Shown: positions 1 to 7,473 of the stretch, one piece after another
Layout: each line of letters opens with the position of its first letter
Position numbering within the stretch: the stretch's first letter is position 1
NCBI GenBank assembly: GCA_900759445.1
Contig: CAAEVH010000075.1
Location: 1-64,000 of the forward strand
Source of the DNA: an uncultured Raoultella sp.
GTDB taxonomy: Bacteria; Pseudomonadota; Gammaproteobacteria; Enterobacterales; Enterobacteriaceae
Direction of reading: 5' to 3'
Length of the DNA: 64,000 nucleotides
The notes under the pieces: generated by a model
Database searches by the model: none
Told to the model about the DNA's origin: nothing
Seen by the model: the letters and a program-made list of their open reading frames with translations, nothing else
Translations under genes and position numbers: made by a program

Positions 1-47
1 GACTGTTAATCCGTATGTCACTGGTTCGAGTCCAGTCAGAGGAGCCA
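1..47 (+). tRNA. tRNA-Asn (GTT), 3' part only, cut by window edge
   Basis: These 47 bases are identical to nucleotides 30-76 of the complete tRNA-Asn at 29243-29318: anticodon GTT, TTCGAGTCC T-loop region, acceptor strand CAGAGGA, discriminator G and encoded CCA. The 5' part lies outside the window. Its 3' end forms one boundary of the left accessory region, because a 15-bp copy recurs at 25771-25785. Confidence 0.95.
32..46 (+). repeat. 15-bp direct repeat, left copy (tRNA-Asn 3' end, att-like)
   Basis: CCAGTCAGAGGAGCC lies inside the tRNA-Asn 3' end. The same 15 bases recur at 25771-25785 without the rest of a tRNA, and again in the intact tRNA at 29303-29317. Islands that enter tRNA-Asn genes leave such a duplication of the tRNA 3' end. 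I infer that this copy is one end of the left accessory region. Confidence 0.65.
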
Positions 48-56
48 TATTTAAGA

Positions 57-88
57 AGCCCGCTTAAGGAAACTTAAGCGGGCTTTTT
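57..88 (+). terminator. rho-independent terminator after tRNA-Asn
   Basis: A perfect 12-bp stem (AGCCCGCTTAAG / CTTAAGCGGGCT) with a GAAA tetraloop is followed by a run of T. It terminates the tRNA and, read from the other side, may also serve the converging sugar operon that ends at 165. A near-copy with one stem mismatch sits at 25796. Confidence 0.9.
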
Positions 89-164
89 GCTTTTCATTCT
101 TCTTCTGAAGAAAAATCAGCTGCTAATTTTGCCATACTGAGGCTCTGGATGACGGAATACTTCT

Positions 165-1028
165 TTATGCCCGGGGCTGAGAGACATGGCGGGCGGCAGC
201 TTCATTCGCCCGAAATACCGCATCGCTAAGCGCCTCTCCATGCATCAGGCTGGTGCATAAAACCCCCATAAAACAATCACCAGCGCCATGAGTACTCACC
301 AGCGTTATCCGCCTGGCGGCTAAAGTCGAGCCCGCAATGCCCGCTTCACAAAACGCGACACCATGTTCGCCGGCTGTGACAACAACCTGAGAGAAACGTT
401 TAGCCAATAATTCCGCAGCTTCCAGGGCTGAGGAAAGGTCGTTCACCGTCACTCCACACATATCACGTGCCTCTATAGCATTAACCACCAGCAACGTGAT
501 GCAGCTTTCCAGCTGCGGGCTCAGTTCTCTGGCCGGCGCCGCATTGATACAGACAGGAATCCCCCGCTTGCTGGCTTCGATGGCCGCATACAGATTTATC
601 GTTTCCGGAACTTCGTTCTGGAGAACCAGCATTCCGACATCTTGCCAGATGTCACCCTGTTGAAAGAGTTTTGCAGGAATATGCTGATTCGCATTTGAGA
701 CGACAACCGCACCATAATCACCATCGACATCAGAAATCGCCACGCTCATCCCGGATGGGATCTCATCTATTGTGGCGACCGATCCGATATTGACTCCGGC
801 ATCACAAAGCGTCTGCAGAAGAAACGCCCCTTGCGCATCAGCCCCTACTGCACCAATAAAAATGACGTTCCCTCCCGCACGAGCAGCGGATATGGCTTGA
901 TTGCCCCCTTTACCGCCAAATTTGTAAGTGCAGCCCGAGCCCATTACCGTTTCACCTTTTTCCGGACGATGGTGCGCATCCAGCATAATGTCGTAATGAA
1001 GGCTCCCCGCTACAACAATTTTACTCAT
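165..1028 (-). CDS. PfkB-family sugar kinase (ribokinase-like)
   Basis: This 287-aa protein should phosphorylate a sugar with ATP in the cytoplasm after import by the ABC transporter encoded upstream in the same operon. The ribokinase fold signatures are present: the N-terminal GGKGGN motif (residues 38-43) and the C-terminal GAGD anion-hole/catalytic motif (248-251), with Asp251 as the expected catalytic base. It is slightly shorter than classical ribokinases (about 309 aa), but both key motifs are intact. It is the last gene of the minus-strand operon, 2 bp after the RpiR-type regulator. The substrate cannot be read from the sequence; ribose, allose or another imported sugar are all possible. 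Confidence 0.85.
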   Translation of the reverse strand: MSKIVVAGSLHYDIMLDAHHRPEKGETVMGSGCTYKFGGKGGNQAISAARAGGNVIFIGAVGADAQGAFLLQTLCDAGVNIGSVATIDEIPSGMSVAISDVDGDYGAVVVSNANQHIPAKLFQQGDIWQDVGMLVLQNEVPETINLYAAIEASKRGIPVCINAAPARELSPQLESCITLLVVNAIEARDMCGVTVNDLSSALEAAELLAKRFSQVVVTAGEHGVAFCEAGIAGSTLAARRITLVSTHGAGDCFMGVLCTSLMHGEALSDAVFRANEAAARHVSQPRA

Positions 1029-1030
1029 GG

Positions 1031-1888
1031 TTAATATTCCCGCAGGTCCTGAACCGCATGCTGGGTTTTCATCAAATTCTTCTCCGCCTGCTTCAGATCT
1101 TTCTTGGCAATGGCCACAAACAATGCATCCAGAATATTGAGCTGAGCAATGCGTGACGCGGCGTTTTCCCCTAACAAATGCGATCCCTGAGAAGTTGAAT
1201 TGAGTACCACATGCGCGTTACGCGCAATAGGCGATTCGGCATAATTCGTAATCGCAATCACTTTGGCACCATTGCGTGCCGCCAGTTTTACCGGATCGTT
1301 AACGGCACGCGTTGCGCCAGAGTGACTGATTGCAAGTACAGCATCGTCGTCAGATAGCACCGCAGCGGACATCAACATAATATGGGCGTCATCATATACC
1401 GTCGACTTAATACCAATTTTTAAAAGCTTGTGGGATAAGTCACGTGCTACCGTGGCGGAACCACCGACAGCATATAAGTCAATATGTCGAGCCTTGAATA
1501 TAATATCCGCAGCGCGGTCGAACTCTGCAATATCCAGAATAGACATCGTCTCTTCAATAGCCTGAATTGATGTTCTGAATACTTTTGACAACAGTTGTTC
1601 CGATGAATCATCAGGCTCAATTTCCGCGTGTAAACTTGCCACCTCAGATTGGTTATAATAAATCAAACCAGTTCTGAAATTTCTAAAACCTGAAAAGTTA
1701 AGCTTCTTGGCTATTTTGACAATCATCGCCTCTGAAACATTATTCTCGTGGGCAATTTCTTTTAGAGAAGTTTGCTCAGTAATATCAGTTCGGGCGATGA
1801 TAGCCTCAACCACACGTCGCTCTAAAGGTGTCAGCTGGGGTAGTCGCATACGTATTTGAGCACCAATGGCTCGTGGATCCTGCTTCAT
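1031..1888 (-). CDS. RpiR/MurR-family transcriptional regulator (HTH + SIS domain)
   Basis: This 285-aa regulator has an N-terminal RpiR-type helix-turn-helix domain (about residues 1-77) and a C-terminal SIS sugar-phosphate-binding domain (about 110-255, with a VGGSATVARDL phosphosugar-site stretch). Such proteins sense a phosphorylated sugar and control adjacent catabolic genes, so it probably responds to the product of the neighbouring kinase. Its ATG overlaps the permease stop by one base (TAATG), indicating translational coupling, and the kinase gene follows after 2 bp. Being encoded inside the operon suggests autoregulation (inference). Confidence 0.88.
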   Translation of the reverse strand: MKQDPRAIGAQIRMRLPQLTPLERRVVEAIIARTDITEQTSLKEIAHENNVSEAMIVKIAKKLNFSGFRNFRTGLIYYNQSEVASLHAEIEPDDSSEQLLSKVFRTSIQAIEETMSILDIAEFDRAADIIFKARHIDLYAVGGSATVARDLSHKLLKIGIKSTVYDDAHIMLMSAAVLSDDDAVLAISHSGATRAVNDPVKLAARNGAKVIAITNYAESPIARNAHVVLNSTSQGSHLLGENAASRIAQLNILDALFVAIAKKDLKQAEKNLMKTQHAVQDLREY

Positions 1889-2859
1889 TACTTGCCTCTG
1901 GTCGCTCTGTCAATCAACATCGCTATGATAATAATAAGACCAGTCGCAAGCAATTGGTAAAAAGCCTGGATATTAAGTAACGTCAGGCCATTGCGTAGCG
2001 CACCAAGAATGATGGCGCCGATAATTGTACCTACTACGCTACCTTTCCCTCCCATCAGAGACGCGCCGCCAATAGCCGCCGCGGCAATGGCATCCAGTTC
2101 CCACAGATTGCCAATCGTTGGTTCCGCAGCACCTAACCGACCAATCAAGATCAGTGAGGCCAGAGAGGCCAGGGTTCCTGAGATAACAAATACCGTAACT
2201 TTGGTTCTTTTCACCGGCACGCCGGCAACGCGAGCCGCTTCTTCATTGCCGCCGACAGCCAGAATATATTCTCCTAACGGCGTTTTATTCATGACGGTCC
2301 ACAGTACCAAAGCAATAACGGCAACAATAACGATAGGCGTTGGAATGCCAAAAATTTCACTGTTAATCAGGCTACGAAATTCCGTCGGGATACCAAATAC
2401 CGGATTGCCGCCGGTATAAATCAGTGCGATAGCACGGAACAGCGACAGCCCCCCGAGGGTAACAATGAAGGGTTGCAATCCGGCATAGGCCACCAGCGAA
2501 CCGCTAAAGACACCGCAGATAGCCCCAATTCCCAGCGTTGCCAGAATGGCCAACGGCACGGGGACTCCGGCAACCATCATGGTTGCCCCTAAAACCGCTG
2601 ATAATGCTGCAGCCGGCCCCACCGAAAGATCGATACCTCCGGAGATAATGACCAGAGTCATCCCGAGCGCAATTAATGCGTTAATGGATGATTGCTGTAA
2701 AATATTCAACAAATTAGGAATAGTGAAAAACACCGGTGATAAAAAAGAAAACGTAATAATGATAATAAGCAAACCAATTAAGGTTCCGGCATCGCGAAGG
2801 TTAAATTTAAACGGCAGTGCACGAAGCTTTTCTGGCCGGGAATTACTTTGTGAAATCAT
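1888..2859 (-). CDS. Sugar ABC transporter permease (RbsC/AraH family)
   Basis: This 323-aa polytopic inner-membrane protein of the BPD_transp_2 type is the usual permease of the ribose/arabinose/galactose ABC importers. About 8-10 hydrophobic segments are visible, with the family-typical Gly/Ala/Ile-rich stretches and the cytoplasmic loop EEAARVAGVPVKRTK (about residues 206-220) that contacts the ATPase. The N-terminus is cytoplasmic and polar (about residues 1-25). It lies between the ATPase gene and the regulator gene and overlaps the regulator start by one base. A single permease gene implies a homodimeric channel. Confidence 0.9.
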   Translation of the reverse strand: MISQSNSRPEKLRALPFKFNLRDAGTLIGLLIIIITFSFLSPVFFTIPNLLNILQQSSINALIALGMTLVIISGGIDLSVGPAAALSAVLGATMMVAGVPVPLAILATLGIGAICGVFSGSLVAYAGLQPFIVTLGGLSLFRAIALIYTGGNPVFGIPTEFRSLINSEIFGIPTPIVIVAVIALVLWTVMNKTPLGEYILAVGGNEEAARVAGVPVKRTKVTVFVISGTLASLASLILIGRLGAAEPTIGNLWELDAIAAAAIGGASLMGGKGSVVGTIIGAIILGALRNGLTLLNIQAFYQLLATGLIIIIAMLIDRATRGK

Positions 2860-2894
2860 GATTATGGCCTTTCAAATTAATAAAGGTAAGAAAT

Positions 2895-4397
2895 TCAAAT
2901 GGTCTCTTCGACATCTTTAATGGCATAGCGCGCAATATTATCTTCCGTGATGGCGTCACCTTTCAGTTCCTTAGTAATCTTCCCTTCACGCATAACCAGT
3001 ACTCGGTCAGAAATACGAATAATCTCTGTCATCTCTGAAGAGACAACAACAATTGCCTTGCCTGAACGGGCCAGTTTTTCTATCAGATTATAAATTTCTG
3101 ATTTCGCCCCAATATCAATCCCTCGGGTTGGTTCGTCAAACAGAAAAACCTGAGCATCTGCGGCAACCCAGCGTCCAATAATAACTTTCTGCTGATTACC
3201 GCCACTTAATGTGCCAATCGTTTTATCAATGTTCAGTGGTCGTAGCTTCAAATCGCTCATGACTTCATGCGCAACCCGGTTAAGCTTAACTTTGCCGATC
3301 ATCCCGGCAATGGTGAAGTTACGCATCGAAGGCAGTGCCATATTCATCTTCACCGCACGCTCTTTGATAATCCCTTCTTTCTTACGGTCCTCCGGGACCA
3401 GGCCAATGCCTGCCCGAATCGCGGCACTGACGTTGTGATTACGCACCGCCTGGCCATTAACAAACACGTTACCGCTGCTGCGTTTATCAATACCGGCAAT
3501 CAGTTTCATCAGTTCCGTACGCCCGGCGCCGACCAGACCCGCAATACCGAGCACCTCACCCGCACGGACGGTGAAACTGGCATCGCGCACAGCGCCACCA
3601 CGCGAGAGATTCTCAACGCGAAGAACTTCACGGTCGGTCACATATGAGTTGTGCTCAAGTTTCTCAATCTTGCGTCCGACCATTTTTGAGACAATGCTTT
3701 CTTCATCCTCATCACAAATGTTCACCACCCCAACCTGCCTGCCATCACGCATAATAGTGGCCCGGTCGCAGACTCTGAAAATTTCGTTCATCTTATGAGA
3801 AACATAGATAAGCGATACCCCCATAGACTTCAGATCCGAAATCAGTTCGGCCAGCCGGTCAAACTCTCTCGGCGTCAGACTGGATGTCGGCTCGTCCATG
3901 GCGATGATTTTTGCATCGTCCAGCATGGCGCGAGCAATCTCCACGATCTGCTGCTGTGAGACTTTCAGGTTCTTGATCGGCTCATTGGGATCAATTGTCG
4001 GATCCAGCTGTTTGAGAATCAGCTTCGCTCTTTCCAACTGAGCGTGTTTATCCACCCATAAACCTTTTGCCCTGGTGAGCGGCCGGCCAAGAAACATATT
4101 CTGCGCAACGGAGAGTTCCGGAACATGCTGTAATTCCTGATGAATCATGGCAATACCGGCATGACGGGCGCTGAGCGGATTCTTCATCTGAACGGTCTGT
4201 CCGTTCACGCTAATCTCGCCGCTATCGGCCTCTCGTACACCTGAAAGAATATTTAACAGCGTGGATTTTCCGGCGCCGTTTTCACCAATCAGGGCATGAA
4301 CCTCGCCAGGTTTGACCGAAAAGTCCACGTCCTGTAATGCCGCCGCGTTACCGTATGTCTTACTTATCCCACGCATCGTTAAGCGATACTGTTCCAT
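2895..4397 (-). CDS. Sugar ABC transporter ATP-binding protein (RbsA/MglA family)
   Basis: This 500-aa protein has two tandem ABC domains, as in RbsA, AraG and MglA. The first domain has Walker A GENGAGKS at about 38-45 and Walker B IIAMDEPTSSL. The second has a degenerate Walker A (GLVGAGRTEL), the signature LSGGNQQK and Walker B LFDEPTRGID. It energises import through the RbsC-like permease. I chose the ATG at 4397 because GGAGG stands 5-8 bases upstream; a longer frame to 4469 overlaps the binding-protein gene. Only 16 bp separate it from that gene's stop. Confidence 0.92.
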   Translation of the reverse strand: MEQYRLTMRGISKTYGNAAALQDVDFSVKPGEVHALIGENGAGKSTLLNILSGVREADSGEISVNGQTVQMKNPLSARHAGIAMIHQELQHVPELSVAQNMFLGRPLTRAKGLWVDKHAQLERAKLILKQLDPTIDPNEPIKNLKVSQQQIVEIARAMLDDAKIIAMDEPTSSLTPREFDRLAELISDLKSMGVSLIYVSHKMNEIFRVCDRATIMRDGRQVGVVNICDEDEESIVSKMVGRKIEKLEHNSYVTDREVLRVENLSRGGAVRDASFTVRAGEVLGIAGLVGAGRTELMKLIAGIDKRSSGNVFVNGQAVRNHNVSAAIRAGIGLVPEDRKKEGIIKERAVKMNMALPSMRNFTIAGMIGKVKLNRVAHEVMSDLKLRPLNIDKTIGTLSGGNQQKVIIGRWVAADAQVFLFDEPTRGIDIGAKSEIYNLIEKLARSGKAIVVVSSEMTEIIRISDRVLVMREGKITKELKGDAITEDNIARYAIKDVEETI

Positions 4398-4413
4398 ACA
4401 CCCTCCGCCTGAC

Positions 4414-5454
4414 TTACTGTTGAGCCAGCAGCTGACGCAGCTTGTCGTTATCTTTGGTCGAGAAGGCATCCGCGTTATCTTTGGTGATCAAGGCCTGAGG
4501 TGTAGAGACCACGCGGGAAATTTTCTGCCCGTCAATCAGGCGCAGCATAACTTCCATTGCGACTTCCCCGGTCAGTACCGGGAAGCTGTCCACCGTACCC
4601 GTCAGTTCGCCGCGTTTAATCGAGGCATAGGCATCTGAGATACCATCGGTACCAAATACAGCCACCTGCCCGGCTTTATTCAGCGAACGAACCGCTTCCA
4701 CCACACCCAGCGCCATGGTGTCGTTATTTGCGTAAAAACCAATCAGATCGGGATGCTGCTGCAAGATTGTTGAGGCCGCATTAAACGCCTGTTCGCGACT
4801 CCAGTTCGCCGGTACGCTGGCAACAATATTGAACTTGCCGTTGGCCTGTAGCGTCTCGTTGAAACCGCGGGTTCGCTGGCCAGCGGCATAGACGCCAGGC
4901 TGCCCCTCGATCACTGCAACTTTACCGCCCTGCGGATGGTGTTCGATGAACCATTTCGCCACCCGCACACCGTTATCTTTCTGCACGTTCCCGACGTAAT
5001 ACGGTGCATTTGGCATCACCGCATCGTTAACATTGACCACGGGAATTTTTTTGCTGGTGGCACTTTCCAGAGCGGGTTCAAGGTTGATATCGGTCTGAGG
5101 TGATACCAGCAGCCCGTTAAAGCCCTGGGAGATAAGCGTTTCCGCTATTGATAACTGACCCAGTTGATCGTCTTCATTGGCGGCAGCCTGATAAGCTACG
5201 GTGAAACCATATTTTTTACCGACGTTCTGGTAACCTTCGCCGAGTGAACGCCAGTATTCATTGGTCAGCGTTTTCGATACGCCGCCAATTTTAAGTTTGC
5301 TGTCGACTTTCGGCATTGGACCATATTTGCTGCTGAGCTGCGTCCAGTCTGTGCGATCCGGTTCAGTATCCGATTTCAGCGGGGCTAAATCAGCGGCGTA
5401 AGCCATCGAGCACAGTAAAGAAGAGGCGAGTACAGAGAGTATGAGCTTTTTCAT
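4414..5454 (-). CDS. Periplasmic sugar-binding protein of the ABC importer
   Basis: This 346-aa precursor has a clear signal peptide (residues 1-20, cleavage after AYA) and a type I periplasmic-binding (Peripla_BP_4) domain from about residue 55. Between them is an unusual polar lead-in of about 35 residues, rich in Asp, Lys and Pro. It captures the sugar in the periplasm and delivers it to the RbsC-like permease. Family features include the EGQPG and TDGISDAYASI stretches. It sits between the isomerase and ATPase genes. The ligand is not deducible; the protein does not read like E. coli RbsB or AlsB. Confidence 0.9.
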   Translation of the reverse strand: MKKLILSVLASSLLCSMAYAADLAPLKSDTEPDRTDWTQLSSKYGPMPKVDSKLKIGGVSKTLTNEYWRSLGEGYQNVGKKYGFTVAYQAAANEDDQLGQLSIAETLISQGFNGLLVSPQTDINLEPALESATSKKIPVVNVNDAVMPNAPYYVGNVQKDNGVRVAKWFIEHHPQGGKVAVIEGQPGVYAAGQRTRGFNETLQANGKFNIVASVPANWSREQAFNAASTILQQHPDLIGFYANNDTMALGVVEAVRSLNKAGQVAVFGTDGISDAYASIKRGELTGTVDSFPVLTGEVAMEVMLRLIDGQKISRVVSTPQALITKDNADAFSTKDNDKLRQLLAQQ

Positions 5455-5512
5455 TTTTCAGCCTTTTATTTTTGCGTCAGGGTATTTTTCTAATGTGTGC
5501 TTATTTTTTGCG

Positions 5513-6493
5513 CTATCTGGCTAGCATAATGTCATTAACTATCCGCTGAGAGGCAACGGCATCCTGGCGGCTAATGGCCGCTGCCAGTTCATCATTGCCG
5601 TCCAGTTGTTGGCACAGTTTGAGTAATCGGGTAACGGTCGCAATATTGATTTCAGCTTCACGAACCGGATCCAGGCCACTGGCATCCGGGAATGTGTCAA
5701 AGTAATAGGCCCCCTGATACCCATCTCGCTGCATCTGCCAGAGGAATTCCAGCGTGGCGCGCGGGTTAACCGAGCCCACCATCAAACCATCATCACGTTT
5801 CCCCCAGCCGTCATTGAGATCAAGCCCCAGCAGGCGTGAACGGCGGGCTACCATCGCCGCAGCATAAGCCGGAATTTCATTGGCAAACAGCACGTGAGCA
5901 AAATCAAGCGTGATCCCCAGATTCGGACAGCCGGCTTCTTCTACTGCCAGTAAACATGTCGTGGCATTGGGGAAAATACTGTAAGCACGCGGCTCATTCG
6001 GTTTGTATTCGATACTGATATCCACGTCCGGCGCATATTCGGCAATTTCACGGACTGCGCTCACCGCATCGTTCCAGATTTTTTTGTAATCCGCCTGGAA
6101 GCAGTAATCATAACCATCCTGCCCCATCCACAGCGTCATCAGACGTGATCCAAATTCGCGCCCGGCATCAATCCCGCGTTTTGTCAGCTCAATGGCCTCA
6201 CGACGGATCTGTGGGTTGGGGTTAGTAAAAGCCCCAATCTTAAATTGCGGTGCATCCCAGCGCATTTGCATACCGTTGACCGCCAGTCCCGCATCCTCAA
6301 TGGCCTGGCGCAGCGTTTGAATATCAGTCGTGATGTGCTGCGGGTAGTTCAGATCAAGATGGGTTAACCCTTTTACCTCACCGGCACGGGCAATCATCTG
6401 CAGCACAGAGGGTTTCCCCTGAAGATCCGGCCAGTAGAGGTTCGCTCCTGAGGCAAAAGAGTTTAAACGCGTGGCAAATTTCAATTCCGACAT
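5513..6493 (-). CDS. Sugar isomerase/epimerase, xylose-isomerase-like TIM barrel
   Basis: This 326-aa cytoplasmic enzyme is of the AP_endonuc_2/xylose-isomerase-like TIM-barrel superfamily. The conserved metal- and substrate-binding stretches are visible: LWMGQDGYDY, ISIEYKPNEPRAY (metal-ligand Glu), GITLDFAHVL and LDLNDGWG. It probably interconverts the imported sugar before phosphorylation, in the manner of rhamnose/lyxose or erythrose-type isomerases. I chose the ATG at 6493 because AAGGA precedes it by 8 bases; the frame extends to 6580 without a better start. It is the first gene of the operon, so the promoter should lie in 6494-7300. Confidence 0.82.
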   Translation of the reverse strand: MSELKFATRLNSFASGANLYWPDLQGKPSVLQMIARAGEVKGLTHLDLNYPQHITTDIQTLRQAIEDAGLAVNGMQMRWDAPQFKIGAFTNPNPQIRREAIELTKRGIDAGREFGSRLMTLWMGQDGYDYCFQADYKKIWNDAVSAVREIAEYAPDVDISIEYKPNEPRAYSIFPNATTCLLAVEEAGCPNLGITLDFAHVLFANEIPAYAAAMVARRSRLLGLDLNDGWGKRDDGLMVGSVNPRATLEFLWQMQRDGYQGAYYFDTFPDASGLDPVREAEINIATVTRLLKLCQQLDGNDELAAAISRQDAVASQRIVNDIMLAR

Positions 6494-7322
6494 GGGGGTG
6501 GATCCTTCAAACGAGTTTGTGATGTACTTTCCTTCTTCACAATTATTTGTGAAGTTATGCTTTAGACTACACTCCGCCACATAGTTATCAAGCGTGACAA
6601 TTCGAATAATGAATAAAATGAGAGATGAATCACGAAATAAAGGAGAGTATGTGTCGATGAAATGGGCTTGAGGTGAAGAGCGAAATACAGGCAGTAAGGG
6701 TTTACTTCATCAGATGGGTCAGGGAAAAAGACTGTATGTTATTGTTTATCATCACATTTAAAGGAGGGCAGCGAAACCGGCAGCCCCTGCGGAAGCGTTG
6801 CTCTGCACAAGGCAGTACGACCGTTTCCGCTGTGTCAGCGTAAGCACACCCGTTTTATTTTGAGGTTACCGGGAAGAGATCACTATCGACTCAAAGGGCA
6901 ATTCAAAAGCACAAGCGTACAGGAATAGTGATACGGGGACGGTAGGTCTTACATGTCTGTCGCCTCTCTTTGACCACGGCATATTTTCACGATAAAAATT
7001 AACTCCATTTGTAATGGGGAAAAATCTTATTCGCGGCCACTATTCCCGCTCATCATAAAATCAATTCAATCCATTAATTGATTTTAAAAATCAAATAATT
7101 ACAAAAACAACCTGGCAAAACTCAAGTGTAATAAAGAGAAATATAATATGTGCGTTTTGTCATAAAATTCAGTTTGTCACACAAAAACAGATTGATAATT
7201 CGCGTCACAAAAAATAATGTATCCATGCTTATTAAGGGGTTTATAGCGTTTATTATTGGCTTATTTTTTTAATTTCACGCGGTCTGCCTTTCCCGCGTTT
7301 TAAATGTCAAGAGGAAATTCAC
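6494..7322. promoter_or_regulatory. Divergent intergenic region between sugar operon and hexosaminidase
   Basis: This 829-bp AT-rich stretch holds no gene I can support. It must contain the promoter of the minus-strand sugar operon and that of the plus-strand hexosaminidase unit. An AT-rich inverted repeat (ATTGATTTT / AAAAATCAAT) lies around 7076-7095. I could not place -10/-35 boxes or a CRP site with confidence. Confidence 0.4.
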
Positions 7323-7463
7323 ATGCATATCTTTACTGGAAAACGTAATACCCCAGCGCTGGCAATTGACGCGCCAGGCTGGATTGTTTTTCGCAGGCTA
7401 ACGCCGAAAGTTTCTCTGCTGATTCCAGCATTAACGTGCAGTGCCAGTGCCGATAATCATTAA
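7323..7463 (+). CDS. Small 46-aa ORF, possible leader peptide of hexosaminidase
   Basis: A 46-codon frame starts with ATG at 7323 behind a good ribosome-binding site (AAGAGGAA, 7 bases upstream). It ends with TAA at 7461-7463, only 10 bases before the hexosaminidase ATG, and that TAA begins the AAGGA site of the next gene. The peptide is basic and Pro/Ala-rich, with a hydrophobic middle (GWIVF, VSLLIPALTC), and I recognise no family. It could be a translated leader coupling translation to the enzyme, or fortuitous. Confidence 0.4.
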   Translation: MHIFTGKRNTPALAIDAPGWIVFRRLTPKVSLLIPALTCSASADNH

Positions 7464-7473
7464 GGAAAATGAC

